A program made the translations under genes and the position numbers. A DNA stretch of 64,000 bases from an uncultured Oscillospiraceae bacterium (GTDB lineage Bacteria > Bacillota > Clostridia > Oscillospirales > Oscillospiraceae). This document shows, in pieces, positions 44,215 through 53,966 of this stretch (position 1 is the stretch's first letter; every line of letters begins with the position of its first letter). The notes beneath the pieces were generated by a model, which searched no databases, was not told where the DNA came from, and was given only the letters and a program-made list of their open reading frames with translations. Location: the NCBI GenBank assembly GCA_944385415.1, contig CALWXC010000004.1:1-64000 (forward strand), written 5' to 3'.

Positions 44215-44290
44215 TGGTGGGAACAACAGGGCTCGAACCTGTGACCCCATGCTTGTAAGGCATGTGCTCTCCCAGCTGAGCTATGCTCCC
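44215..44290 (-). tRNA. tRNA-Val (TAC)
   Basis: GGGAGCA acceptor, anticodon loop CTTACAA (TAC), encoded CCA. First gene of cluster 1, four bases before tRNA-Asp. Confidence 0.96.
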
Positions 44291-44434
44291 AACACTTCCC
44301 TACGTTTCCTGAACTTTTTACCACCGTTTTGCGGCGTCTTGTCCTCAACGCGAGATTTATTATACACGCATCCCCCCTTTTTGTCAACTGTATTTTTGAG
44401 AAAAATTTCATCAATTTTCGTTTTTGCCAAAAAG

Positions 44435-46252
44435 TTAGAAATTCTCCAGAAATTCCAGGTATCGCTGGACCAATCCGCTGGTCTTGTTGGCGTAAATCAC
44501 CGCTTTGGCCATGGGCACGTTATCGGTAATGATATTGTCTACCCCCAGCTGCACCATCTTCTCCATGGATTTCTCCGAGTTGACGGTCCAGGCATAAAGC
44601 TGCTTTTGAGCGTTGTGCAGCCGTTCCACCATGGATGAGGTGATATTGATGGATTTGACACTGAACGTATCAGCCGCCTTGAGCTTCAGCAGATTGCCGT
44701 AGGCCACAGCCATCACATACACAGTCTGCACTTCCTCATCACAATCCCGGACCTGCTGCAAGGTTTCATAGGACTGGGATGTAATCACACACCGGTCCAT
44801 ATAGTCAAAATTGCGCACCAAATCCACCACAGACTTGGCAAAGTCCGTCTCATGGCCTGTAGGCTTCAGTTCAATATTCAGGCGCATACCGTTATCCCTG
44901 GCCCACTCCAGAACCTCCGCCAAGGTGGGAATAGGCGTGCCTTCATACTCCGGCGCAAACCATCCGCCTGCATCCAGCTGGGCCACTTCTTTGAAGTCCA
45001 CCTCCCAGATGTTGCGGGGGTCCCCGGTGGTCCGGCGCAAACTGCTGTCGTGCATTACAATCAGCACGCCGTCCTTTGTCTGTTGCACGTCCAGTTCAAT
45101 CCAGTCAGCGCCCATTTCCAAAGCACCCTCAAAAGCCGGCATGGTGTTTTCCGGAAAGTCCTTGGACGCGCCGCGATGGGCCGTTACTTCCATGGTACGG
45201 ACATATTCCACATTGAAATTGGTCTCACCGATGGACGCCTGATAGGCATAGTAGGCACAGAATGCCACCGACAGCAGCAGCACTGCCGCCTCCGCCGTCC
45301 GCAGCCACCGGCTGCCCCGGCGATGCTCCAAATTCACGGCCATGGTCTGGGGCAGTTCATGGCCTTTCTGGCCCATCCGGACGTAGAACAGGGCGCTGAT
45401 ACAGCCAAAACCCACCGGCACCGACAAAACAGAAAACAGCAGCAGCAGAATGCTCAGGGTCACCCAGACGGTCCCCATCAGCACAGCATCCAACACCACG
45501 GACTCCGTGAACAGCTTCGACAGAAACACAACGCCTGCCAGCAGTGCCATGACAAGAATAGCGAAGAAAATCGCGCCGGCCATCTGCAATGCACCGAAGG
45601 TCAGCAAATCCCGCAGGCGGCTGCCCCGGCCCAGTGCAATGCTGCGGCGGCGAGCCTCGCGGAAGGGGCAGCCCTGGAGGGCGTAGAACTGGAACACATA
45701 GAGCCACCGGAGCACCAGTATTGTCAAAGCCACCAGAATGGCCGCGGCACACCACACCCATCCAGGATGTTTGCTTAGAAGGTCCTCCACGGCCTCTGGA
45801 ATGGCCACAGTGCTGATAAAGCCCGGCAGGATGCCGATATTCATCACCGGCAGCAGCAACAGCGCCATGATGGCCAGAGGCCAGTTCCGAGGCCGGAACA
45901 CCCGCCATGCCGCCCGCCATGCCGCCCGGAGCATGGATGGCAGATCCGCCCGGCAGCCAAGCCGCCCCTGGTCCACCGCGTAGAGAATCGCGCCGATATC
46001 CAGCAGCACATAAAATGCCACCAGGAGAATGACCACAAACAGCAGCACCCAGGTGATGGGGTTTTGCAGGAACGGCCCAATATTGTCCACGGTCAGATAG
46101 TCGTAACCATTGGCCGCCATAACGCCCCGGACCGACAGGGAGAACACCGGCGTAAATACCGTCAACGCCAGCAGCTTGAACAGTAGTTCAAATTCAAACA
46201 GCGGCCGCCAGCTGCACCGCAGCATCCTGGCCACCATCTTCCACTCTTTCAC
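44435..46252 (-). CDS. Membrane-bound glycerophosphodiester phosphodiesterase
   Basis: 605 aa from GTG at 46252 (GGGGAGACCGCT upstream). Residues about 1-345 form a polytopic membrane domain (GPDPase_memb type, about eight segments; for example ITWVLLFVVILLVAFYVLLD). The catalytic TIM barrel follows: VTAHRGASKDFPENTMPAFE (about 353-372, His-Arg-Gly), GADWIELDVQQTKDGVLIVM with HDSSLRRTTG (Glu, Asp, His), then MRLNIELKP. It hydrolyses glycerophosphodiesters, perhaps lipoteichoic-acid or phospholipid fragments, at the membrane. It stands between two tRNA clusters on the same strand. Confidence 0.93.
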   Translation of the reverse strand: MKEWKMVARMLRCSWRPLFEFELLFKLLALTVFTPVFSLSVRGVMAANGYDYLTVDNIGPFLQNPITWVLLFVVILLVAFYVLLDIGAILYAVDQGRLGCRADLPSMLRAAWRAAWRVFRPRNWPLAIMALLLLPVMNIGILPGFISTVAIPEAVEDLLSKHPGWVWCAAAILVALTILVLRWLYVFQFYALQGCPFREARRRSIALGRGSRLRDLLTFGALQMAGAIFFAILVMALLAGVVFLSKLFTESVVLDAVLMGTVWVTLSILLLLFSVLSVPVGFGCISALFYVRMGQKGHELPQTMAVNLEHRRGSRWLRTAEAAVLLLSVAFCAYYAYQASIGETNFNVEYVRTMEVTAHRGASKDFPENTMPAFEGALEMGADWIELDVQQTKDGVLIVMHDSSLRRTTGDPRNIWEVDFKEVAQLDAGGWFAPEYEGTPIPTLAEVLEWARDNGMRLNIELKPTGHETDFAKSVVDLVRNFDYMDRCVITSQSYETLQQVRDCDEEVQTVYVMAVAYGNLLKLKAADTFSVKSINITSSMVERLHNAQKQLYAWTVNSEKSMEKMVQLGVDNIITDNVPMAKAVIYANKTSGLVQRYLEFLENF

Positions 46253-46323
46253 AGCGGTCTCCCCTTTCCGTTTTTACCATTTTATCATATTTCCTGTCCC
46301 TTTACCACAGAACAAAAAGAAAA

Positions 46324-46355
46324 AAGCACACAGACAGCGAACCGTCTGTGTGCTT
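46324..46355 (-). terminator. Terminator of tRNA cluster 2
   Basis: AAGCACACAGAC and GTCTGTGTGCTT pair perfectly around eight bases; on the minus strand a T-rich run (TTTTTTCTTTTTG) follows. Confidence 0.88.
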
Positions 46356-46356
46356 A

Positions 46357-46432
46357 TGGAGCGGGTGACGAGGCTCGAACTCGCTACCTCCACCTTGGCA
46401 AGGTGGCGCTCTACCAGATGAGCTACACCCGC
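46357..46432 (-). tRNA. tRNA-Gly (GCC)
   Basis: Same sequence as the copy at 43863-43938; last gene of cluster 2. Confidence 0.96.
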
Positions 46433-46457
46433 ATTTTGCGGTATTCGTTGGGGAGTC

Positions 46458-46485
46458 GAGAAGCTGAGAACGCTCTCAGCTTCTC
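46458..46485. other. 12-bp hairpin between tRNA genes
   Basis: GAGAAGCTGAGA and TCTCAGCTTCTC pair around ACGC between tRNA-Asp and tRNA-Gly. Possibly a processing structure in the tRNA precursor; there is no T-run. Confidence 0.55.
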
Positions 46486-46488
46486 ATA

Positions 46489-46565
46489 TGGCGACCCGGA
46501 ACGGACTCGAACCGTCGACCTCCAGCGTGACAGGCTGGCGTGCTAACCGACTGCACCACCGGGCC
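46489..46565 (-). tRNA. tRNA-Asp (GTC)
   Basis: Anticodon loop CTGTCAC; identical to 44134-44210. Confidence 0.96.
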
Positions 46566-46599
46566 AAACTTCCCTATTCATAAACGGCCTTTCAGCCGA

Positions 46600-46675
46600 T
46601 GGAGCGGGTGACGAGGCTCGAACTCGCTACCTCCACCTTGGCAAGGTGGCGCTCTACCAGATGAGCTACACCCGC
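46600..46675 (-). tRNA. tRNA-Gly (GCC)
   Basis: Third identical Gly copy in the window. Confidence 0.96.
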
Positions 46676-46700
46676 ATCTGCACCGCGTTTGCAGTGCAAA

Positions 46701-46776
<76 letters not shown>

Positions 46777-46805
46777 ATATGTGCCGAAACTCGGCACAGT
46801 AAAAA

Positions 46806-46882
46806 TGGCGACCCGGAACGGACTCGAACCGTCGACCTCCAGCGTGACAGGCTGGCGTGCTAACCGACTGCACCACCGGGCC
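46806..46882 (-). tRNA. tRNA-Asp (GTC)
   Basis: First gene of cluster 2; identical to the other two Asp copies. Confidence 0.96.
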
Positions 46883-47003
46883 ATTTGGCCTTGAAAACTT
46901 GGGTTTTCCCAACTTTTCATCGTCGTTCGCACCGTTTGGCGCTATCGACGGGTGTTATTATATCGGATGGTCCGCCAAATGTCAACACCTTTTTTCAAAA
47001 ATT

Positions 47004-47879
47004 TTAAAGTTTTTTCAGAATGTCCTGAATCTGCTCTGTGGTGAAGGCATAATCGGTATCACAGAACTGGCAGCCGATGTGGATGGTCTCCCCATCGTCC
47101 ACGATTTCCTGCAATTCCTTCTTTCCCAAGCTGATCAGCGTAGATGTCACCCGGTCCAAAGAGCAATAGCACCGGTATTCCACCGGCGTCGTCTCCAGAA
47201 ACTCCAGCTCAAAGTCCCGCAGCACCGTCTCCAGCAGTTGTTCCGGCGTCATACCCTGTTCCAGCATTGGCGTCACCGCACCGGCGGCCTGGATGCCCGC
47301 CTCAATCTTGTCGATGACTTCGTCCGGCGCACCGGGCAGCAGCTGAATCAGGTAGCCGCCGGCAGCCTTGACGCTTTGGTCCACGTCCACCAGGACGCCC
47401 AACGCACAGGCCGTCGGCACCTGCTCACTCTGGACGAAATATGTGGTGATATCCTCGGCAATCTCGCCTGTAACCAGCTCCACGCTGCCGATATACGGTT
47501 CCTTCATCTGCAAATCCCGAATCACCGTCAGCATGCCATGGCCCACGGCGGCGCCCACATCCAGCTTGCCCTTGTACTTCTCCAGCAGGGAAATCTGCGG
47601 ATTGGTCACATAGCCCCGGACATTGCCCACGGCGTCAGACACGGCCAGCAGTGTACCCAGGGGGCCGTCGCCCTTGATTTGCAGCGTCAGGGAGCCGTCC
47701 TCTACCTTCTGCATATTGCCCATCATGGAAGCTGCCGTCAGCAGCCGTCCCAGGGCCGCCGTGGCTGTGGGCAGCGTCTTGTGAATCTGCCGGGCCCGCT
47801 CGACAATCCCAGCGGACGTAATGGCTGTGGCCTTGACATAGCCATCCTTTGTCATGGCTCTGACAATCTTATCGCTCAT
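47004..47879 (-). CDS. hslO: Redox-regulated chaperone Hsp33
   Basis: 291 aa. The C-terminal zinc-redox switch has CYCSLDRV (CxC) and CQFCDTDY (CxxC) at about residues 236 and 268. The N-terminal substrate-binding part includes TAALGRLLTAASMMGNMQK, DGPLGTLLAVSDAVGNVRGY and EDITTYFVQSEQVPTACALG. Oxidation of the cysteines activates holdase function. The ATG overlaps the methyltransferase stop by four bases. Confidence 0.96.
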   Translation of the reverse strand: MSDKIVRAMTKDGYVKATAITSAGIVERARQIHKTLPTATAALGRLLTAASMMGNMQKVEDGSLTLQIKGDGPLGTLLAVSDAVGNVRGYVTNPQISLLEKYKGKLDVGAAVGHGMLTVIRDLQMKEPYIGSVELVTGEIAEDITTYFVQSEQVPTACALGVLVDVDQSVKAAGGYLIQLLPGAPDEVIDKIEAGIQAAGAVTPMLEQGMTPEQLLETVLRDFELEFLETTPVEYRCYCSLDRVTSTLISLGKKELQEIVDDGETIHIGCQFCDTDYAFTTEQIQDILKKL

Positions 47880-48625
47880 GGTTCCTCCTTGACTGCCGCG
47901 AAATAAATGCGCTGTTCCTCCGGCCGCGGCGGCGTCAGACGGCGGTCCCCCATGGGAAGCACCAGATCAAAGCCCGCCTCCAGCAGCCATTGGGTCAGCT
48001 CCTCGGTGGTATAGGCATACTCAGCGTGCTCTTCAAAGCTGCGCCGCCACACGTCGCCGTCCCGCTGGAACAGGTCGATGCCGTAATAGCATAGATTCTC
48101 CCCTTCGTCGAACTCCGCCCGCCACACACAATAGCTGTCGTCGTTTTCGTCCAAAAACACCTGGCCATCCAGGCCCCGGAGCTTGTGCGCCGAATTGATA
48201 TCAAACAGGAAGACGCCACCCGGCGTCAGATGGTCGTACACCCGCCGGAATGTCTCCCGGACATCCGCCGGATCGGTGACATAGTTGAGACTGTCGAGGC
48301 AGCACACGGCCAGCTCCACCGGCTGGGGCAGTTCCAACTCCTGCATGGGCTGGCAGATAAACAGAGGCCGCTCCCCTTCCAGCTCCAGCGCTTTGTCATA
48401 AGCCACTGTCAGCATATCCTCCGACAGATCAACGCCCAACACCGCATATCCCTTACGGGCCAGCAGAACGGACAGGGAGCCGGTGCCGCAGGCCAGATCC
48501 AGTACGGTCTTGGGGCTCTTCCCCAGGCGCTGCAACACCGACTCCACAAAGTTCAGTGTTTCCTCATATGCGATATCTTGGGTCAATCCGTCGTAGGAGA
48601 ACGCCAGGGCCTCATAGGCGCTCAC
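47876..48625 (-). CDS. Class I SAM-dependent methyltransferase
   Basis: 249 aa. Motif I VLDLACGTGSLSVLLARKG (about 41-59), motif II VLGVDLSEDMLTVA and motif IV-like LAVCCLDSLNYVTD. The YDGLTQDIAYEE start and the GGVFLFDINSAHKLRGL segment fit the small-molecule or tRNA methyltransferase group often found beside hslO and yerC in Clostridia. The substrate cannot be inferred. Overlaps its neighbours on both sides by four bases. Confidence 0.85.
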   Translation of the reverse strand: MSAYEALAFSYDGLTQDIAYEETLNFVESVLQRLGKSPKTVLDLACGTGSLSVLLARKGYAVLGVDLSEDMLTVAYDKALELEGERPLFICQPMQELELPQPVELAVCCLDSLNYVTDPADVRETFRRVYDHLTPGGVFLFDINSAHKLRGLDGQVFLDENDDSYCVWRAEFDEGENLCYYGIDLFQRDGDVWRRSFEEHAEYAYTTEELTQWLLEAGFDLVLPMGDRRLTPPRPEEQRIYFAAVKEEP

Positions 48626-48939
48626 GCGTCGTCCTCCTCGTCCTCGGACTCCAGCTTGGCAAAAATATCCCGATAGGCGTCAGTACCGTAGTTGAGACTG
48701 CGGTTGACGCGGCTGATGGTGGCACTGCTGGCGCCGGTCTGCTCCAGAATGTCGTTGTAGATCATACCCTGATTCAGCAGCTTGGCCACTTCAAAACGCT
48801 GCTCCATGGCCTTCAGCTCCGATACGGTGCACAGGTCCACAAAAAAATTGTAGCACTGTTCCGGTGTCTCCAGCAGCAGGATCGCACGGTACAGGTCATT
48901 TTCGGGATTGGATCGCTTATTGCGGTTATTCACACCCAC
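48622..48939 (-). CDS. yerC: YerC/YecD family TrpR-like protein
   Basis: 105 aa. The frame starts with GTG at 48939, but a GTG two codons later (48933) is better spaced from GGAGGT. The TrpR-like helical DNA-binding fold is clear: LYRAILLLETPEQCYNFFVD, then TVSELKAMEQRFEVAKLLNQ, MIYNDILEQTGASSATISRV and NRSLNYGTD. It ends in an acidic tail. A regulator of unknown targets in Firmicutes. It heads the yerC-methyltransferase-hslO operon. Confidence 0.93.
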   Translation of the reverse strand: MGVNNRNKRSNPENDLYRAILLLETPEQCYNFFVDLCTVSELKAMEQRFEVAKLLNQGMIYNDILEQTGASSATISRVNRSLNYGTDAYRDIFAKLESEDEEDDA

Positions 48940-49085
48940 ACCTCCAAAATATAAAAATGGCCCTAGTCGGCCCGATCTGTTTGTTTATATTAGCATACTA
49001 AACCGAAAAAGTAAATAGGAACTTGAAAATTTCTACCGGTTTCTGGTGTTTTTTCCCCTTTCATTTCCCATTTGGGGACAACAAA

Positions 49086-49109
49086 GGCAGGAGACGTTCG
49101 TCTCCTGCC
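49086..49109 (-). terminator. Terminator of the dcw cluster after ftsZ
   Basis: GGCAGGAGAC and GTCTCCTGCC pair perfectly around GTTC; on the minus strand TTTGTTGT follows. It lies 29 bases past ftsZ. Confidence 0.8.
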
Positions 49110-49137
49110 CGATCTGCTCTTATGGTGCACCAACGCC

Positions 49138-50226
<1,089 letters not shown>

Positions 50227-50298
50227 TTGGGCTCCTCCTATGTATCTGGATCAACACTCAATCGTGTACAGCTATGCTATATTATGCTTATCTCTGCT

Positions 50299-50327
50299 AT
50301 TTTAACGCGAAAATAGCGTCAGGTCAA
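50299..50327 (-). promoter_or_regulatory. Promoter of ftsZ
   Basis: On the minus strand TTGACC, 17-base spacer, TAAAAT, starting ten bases past the ftsQ stop and 73 bases before the ftsZ ATG. Confidence 0.7.
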
Positions 50328-50336
50328 TATATTTCA

Positions 50337-51314
50337 TCAATTCTCCGCAGAATTATCGGCCGTACCCGTTTCTTCTCCCGTTTCCGTCGATTCCGGGGTC
50401 TCCGAAGACGACGGTTCCCCCGTGTCTTCGGTGGATTCTTCCGGTGTCTGGCTGTCGGATTCCTCCGTGGTTTCCCCAGTGGACTCCTCCGGCGTTTCCG
50501 GCACCGACACGGTGGAACTCCAGGGTTTGAACACGGCAGCGTTCTCCTTTTCCAACGTCAAATCGATGATACCGCCCTCGGCAATCTGGCTGTCGGCCAG
50601 AATGGCTGTCAGATAACGCATTTTATATTCCATCTGGTCCACGCCGCCCAGGTGGATCTCATAGAGAGATTCATACCGGAGAATGATGTCATACGGCTTG
50701 GTCACATCAATCTCCACAATCTTCGGCAGATAGTCGGTGGCTTCCAGCAATTGGATCACTGTCAGCGCCGCGTCCAGCGCCTCCGTCTCGGCACAGACGG
50801 CCTGATCGCCCGCCTGGGGCGTCTGGACGGTGACGCCCACCAGCCAGGGATAGGACGACGCGCCCGGCGACGCCTGTTCCAGCAGCTTGCCGCTGCTGTT
50901 CATGAGCCACACCGTGCCGTTGGCAGCGTAGACCGCATAGACGGCGTCGCTCTCCCGGACCGTGACAGTGACCGTGCCCGGCAGGGCCCGTCCCACCTGT
51001 ACATCCTCCACATAGGGCAGGCTGGCCTGAATGCGGCCCGCCACGGTGCCGCGGCTCACAGCCAGCAGATTGTCTCCCAGAGCAAGGCCCGAAGCCTCCA
51101 CCACCTCCTCGTCGGTGTAGAGATTGTTCCCCTCCACCACGATATCGGTGATCTTAAAAAAAATGGCAGCGCAGAAAATGAATATGGCCACCACCAGCAG
51201 CATGACAAAAATCCTTGCCAGCACGCCGCTGCGGCCGTATCGTCGTTGTCCGCCTGTTGGGGGCCGCCGGACGGAGGTTCCGCCGGACGGCCCGTTGTAT
51301 CTGCCTTGCTCCAT
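50337..51314 (-). CDS. ftsQ: Cell division protein FtsQ/DivIB
   Basis: 325 aa. A short basic cytoplasmic N-terminus (1-30) and one membrane segment (ARIFVMLLVVAIFIFCAAIF, about 33-52) lead into a POTRA domain (FKITDIVVEGNNLYTDEEVV) and a beta domain (TVTVRESDAVYAVYAANGTV). The C-terminal ~65 residues are an unusually long acidic, Thr/Ser/Glu/Pro-rich tail after FKPWSSTVSVPET, likely disordered. It recruits FtsL and the FtsW/PBP complex. Confidence 0.93.
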   Translation of the reverse strand: MEQGRYNGPSGGTSVRRPPTGGQRRYGRSGVLARIFVMLLVVAIFIFCAAIFFKITDIVVEGNNLYTDEEVVEASGLALGDNLLAVSRGTVAGRIQASLPYVEDVQVGRALPGTVTVTVRESDAVYAVYAANGTVWLMNSSGKLLEQASPGASSYPWLVGVTVQTPQAGDQAVCAETEALDAALTVIQLLEATDYLPKIVEIDVTKPYDIILRYESLYEIHLGGVDQMEYKMRYLTAILADSQIAEGGIIDLTLEKENAAVFKPWSSTVSVPETPEESTGETTEESDSQTPEESTEDTGEPSSSETPESTETGEETGTADNSAEN

Positions 51315-51350
51315 ATTGTTTCGTTCCTCCTGGCGCCTCCCGGCGCGGTG

Positions 51351-52613
51351 TTATCCAGTGTAGTCGGTTTCCCATATCCGGGCGCCCACGGCGCTCAGCG
51401 TTTCAACAATGTTGTCATAGCCCCGCCGGATATGGTGGACGCCCAGAACGGTGCTGTCCCCTTCCGCCTGCAGCGCACCGATGAGCAGCGCCGCGCCGCA
51501 GCGCAGATCTGTGGCCTCCAGAATGCCGCCGTGGAGGTGGGCCACCCCCCGGACCAGTGCCCGGCTGCCATACTGGCGGATATCGGCCCCCAGCAGCCGC
51601 AGCTGCTCCACATGGCGCAGCCGGTTTTCAAAAATGGTCTCTGTAAACTCTGTAATGCCTACCGCCCGCAGCAGCGCCGCCATCATGGGGGCCTGGGCGT
51701 CGGTGGGAAATCCCGGATGGGGCCGGGTCACCACCGGACCCGGCGTATGTAACCGTCCGTCCGATTGCAGCAGCAGCCCCCGTTCCGTGGGCTGCAGGAT
51801 GCAGCCCGACCGCTCCAGCAGCTCCGTCACCGGCGTCAATGCGTCCGGCACGGCTCCCACCAGCTCCACCAGACCGCCGCACCCAGCGGCGGCACACAGG
51901 TAGGTGGCCGCTTCGATACGGTCGGCCATGACCTTGTGACAGGCCCCATGGAGAGGCCGCCCGCCCTCGACGGTGATGGTGCCGGTACCAGCTCCGACGA
52001 CTTTCGCGCCCATGGCCGTTAAAAACCGCGCCAGGTCCGTGATTTCCGGCTCTCTGGCAGCGTTTTCAATGGTCGTTACGCCCCGGCAGCCCAGGGCCAT
52101 CAACATGGCGTTTTCCGTGGCCCCCACGCTGGGGCATCGCAGGGGCAGGCAGCAGCCCGCCATACTGCGGCAGGTACAGCGCAGACTGGGGCTGCATCCT
52201 TCCCAGCAGGCTCCCAACTCCTCCGCGGCCCACAGATGCAGGTCGATGGGCCGCCGCCCCAGAGCGCAGCCGCCGGGTAAAGAAAGCTCCGCCCGGCCGC
52301 AGCGGGTCAGCAACGCCCCCAGAAACAGAATCGAGGAACGCATACCGCCCATGAGATCTCCGGGGATATCACAGCGATCCACCGTGGCGGCGTCCACCGT
52401 CAGCCGGTGGTCCTGTCGGACCACCCGGCATCCCAGGTGCTCCAGAATGGCAATGGCCGTATCCACATCGGCGATGCGGGGACAATTATCAATTTCACAG
52501 ATTCCGGCGCAACAGATGCACGCCGCGAGAATGGGCAGGACGCTGTTCTTGGCCCCGTGGATGGCCACGGTCCCCTCCAGCGGCCGCCCGCCGTTGACCC
52601 TATACGCTTTCAT
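51351..52613 (-). CDS. murA: UDP-N-acetylglucosamine 1-carboxyvinyltransferase
   Basis: 420 aa from MKAYRVNGGRPLEG (ATG 52613, GGAGGGAGCT upstream). GAKNSVLPILAA has the conserved Lys-Asn pair and LPGGCALGRRPIDLHL carries the fosfomycin-target Cys. FPTDAQAPMMAALLRA near residue 300 is also typical. It catalyses the first committed step of murein synthesis. MurA inside the dcw cluster, between murG and ftsQ, occurs in some Clostridia in the slot where Bacillus has murB. Confidence 0.96.
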   Translation of the reverse strand: MKAYRVNGGRPLEGTVAIHGAKNSVLPILAACICCAGICEIDNCPRIADVDTAIAILEHLGCRVVRQDHRLTVDAATVDRCDIPGDLMGGMRSSILFLGALLTRCGRAELSLPGGCALGRRPIDLHLWAAEELGACWEGCSPSLRCTCRSMAGCCLPLRCPSVGATENAMLMALGCRGVTTIENAAREPEITDLARFLTAMGAKVVGAGTGTITVEGGRPLHGACHKVMADRIEAATYLCAAAGCGGLVELVGAVPDALTPVTELLERSGCILQPTERGLLLQSDGRLHTPGPVVTRPHPGFPTDAQAPMMAALLRAVGITEFTETIFENRLRHVEQLRLLGADIRQYGSRALVRGVAHLHGGILEATDLRCGAALLIGALQAEGDSTVLGVHHIRRGYDNIVETLSAVGARIWETDYTG

Positions 52614-52656
52614 AGCTCCCTCCGCAGTTCTCAATGGGACTCTCCATGGATATCCC

Positions 52657-52755
52657 GAGTTTGTCGAACAGGTTTGACAAACTCAAGGCGGGAATTCAAC
52701 TTTGAAACGTTGAATTCTCAGTCAATTGAAATCGGTGCAGGGGACTTTTGTCCCC
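52657..52755. other. Three consecutive hairpins between murG and murA
   Basis: GAGTTTGTC/GACAAACTC (52657-52684), GAATTCAAC/GTTGAATTC (52692-52717) and GGGGAC/GTCCCC with a TTTT loop (about 52740-52753). The 225-base murG-murA gap is the largest within the cluster and otherwise empty. On the minus strand none of the three is followed by a long T-run, so an RNA processing or regulatory role is as likely as termination. Confidence 0.55.
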
Positions 52756-52838
52756 CGCACACACCCCCTGCTGCTCTGTCACAGCAGTTTTACGGGTTCC
52801 TTGACAACTGGATATCCCATCCTATGCGGAAAAAGCCG

Positions 52839-53966
52839 TCATTGTGACTTGGCCAGCTCCAGCAGCACGCCGTAGATCTGCTCCGCGGCGTCCACCACGG
52901 CCACCTGCCGCAAGGCGCTGCGCATGGCGCTGCGCCGCTCCTGGTCCTCCAGGAGCTTCCGGGCCGTTTCATAGAGGCGGCCGCCGTAACAATCCCGTTC
53001 CAGCAGGACCTCCGCCGCGCCGCGCCCTTCCAGCAGCCGCGCGTTCTTCTCCTGGTGGTTGTTGGTGGCATTGGGCGACGGCACAATGATACAGGGCGTG
53101 GCCGACGCCGCCACCTCACTGATGGTGGCCGCGCCGCCCCGGCAAATCACCAGGTCCGCCGCCGCCATCAACAGCGGCATATCATAAATATATTCCCGCA
53201 GGTCAATGGACGGGTGCTCCGACAGGTCCACCCCCGCCTCCTTGACATACTGGGGCATCCACCGCCAGCCAAAACTGCCGGTGGCATGGATATGATTCCA
53301 CGGTTCTCCGTCGGCAATCTCCCGAACGAAGAAATCGGTAATCTTCTTGTTCATTTCCCGTGCGCCCAAACTGCCCCAGCAGGACACCACCAGAGGACGG
53401 TTGTCCAGTCCCAGGGCTTCTCTGGCCGCTTCCCGGGTGGTATAGAGAAATTCCGGCCGCACGGGCATGCCGGTGACCACCACCCGTTCCGGGTTCTCAT
53501 ACTGTTCCCGGCTCTCTTCAAAGTTGACGAGAATCCGTTCGGCTCCCTTGGCCACCATTTTGGTAGTGAGGCCCGGCACGGCATTGGATTCATGGACCGC
53601 CGTGGGAATATGCCGTCTGGCCCCCTGCCGCAGCATGGGGAAGCTGGCATAGCCGCCGGTACCGAGAATCACGTCGGGCTTGAACTGGTCAATAATATCA
53701 TCGGCCCGCTGCAAGGCCCGCCGGATGGTCCGGATGGTCCGGAAATTATGGGCGATGCCCTGGGGCGTCAGCTTCCGCTGAAAATTGGAGATGGTCAGCG
53801 TCCGCAGCTCAAACCCCTCCCGGGGCACCAGCTTCGTCTCCATGCCGTCGTCGGCGCCGACAAAGAGAATATTGCTGTTGGGACTGCGCTCCCGCAGGAG
53901 CTTGGCGACGGCAATGGCCGGATTGATATGGCCGCCGGTGCCGCCGCAGGTAAAGATCACATTCAT
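52839..53966 (-). CDS. murG: Lipid II synthase MurG
   Basis: 375 aa GT28 glycosyltransferase. N-terminal GGTGGHINPAIAVAKLLRE binds the lipid diphosphate; VILGTGGYASFPMLRQGARR, a HESNAVPGLTTKMVAKGAER segment and the C-terminal LVICRGGAATISEVAASATP are the UDP-GlcNAc-binding motifs. It transfers GlcNAc to lipid I at the inner membrane face. The ATG overlaps the ftsW stop. Confidence 0.97.
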   Translation of the reverse strand: MNVIFTCGGTGGHINPAIAVAKLLRERSPNSNILFVGADDGMETKLVPREGFELRTLTISNFQRKLTPQGIAHNFRTIRTIRRALQRADDIIDQFKPDVILGTGGYASFPMLRQGARRHIPTAVHESNAVPGLTTKMVAKGAERILVNFEESREQYENPERVVVTGMPVRPEFLYTTREAAREALGLDNRPLVVSCWGSLGAREMNKKITDFFVREIADGEPWNHIHATGSFGWRWMPQYVKEAGVDLSEHPSIDLREYIYDMPLLMAAADLVICRGGAATISEVAASATPCIIVPSPNATNNHQEKNARLLEGRGAAEVLLERDCYGGRLYETARKLLEDQERRSAMRSALRQVAVVDAAEQIYGVLLELAKSQ

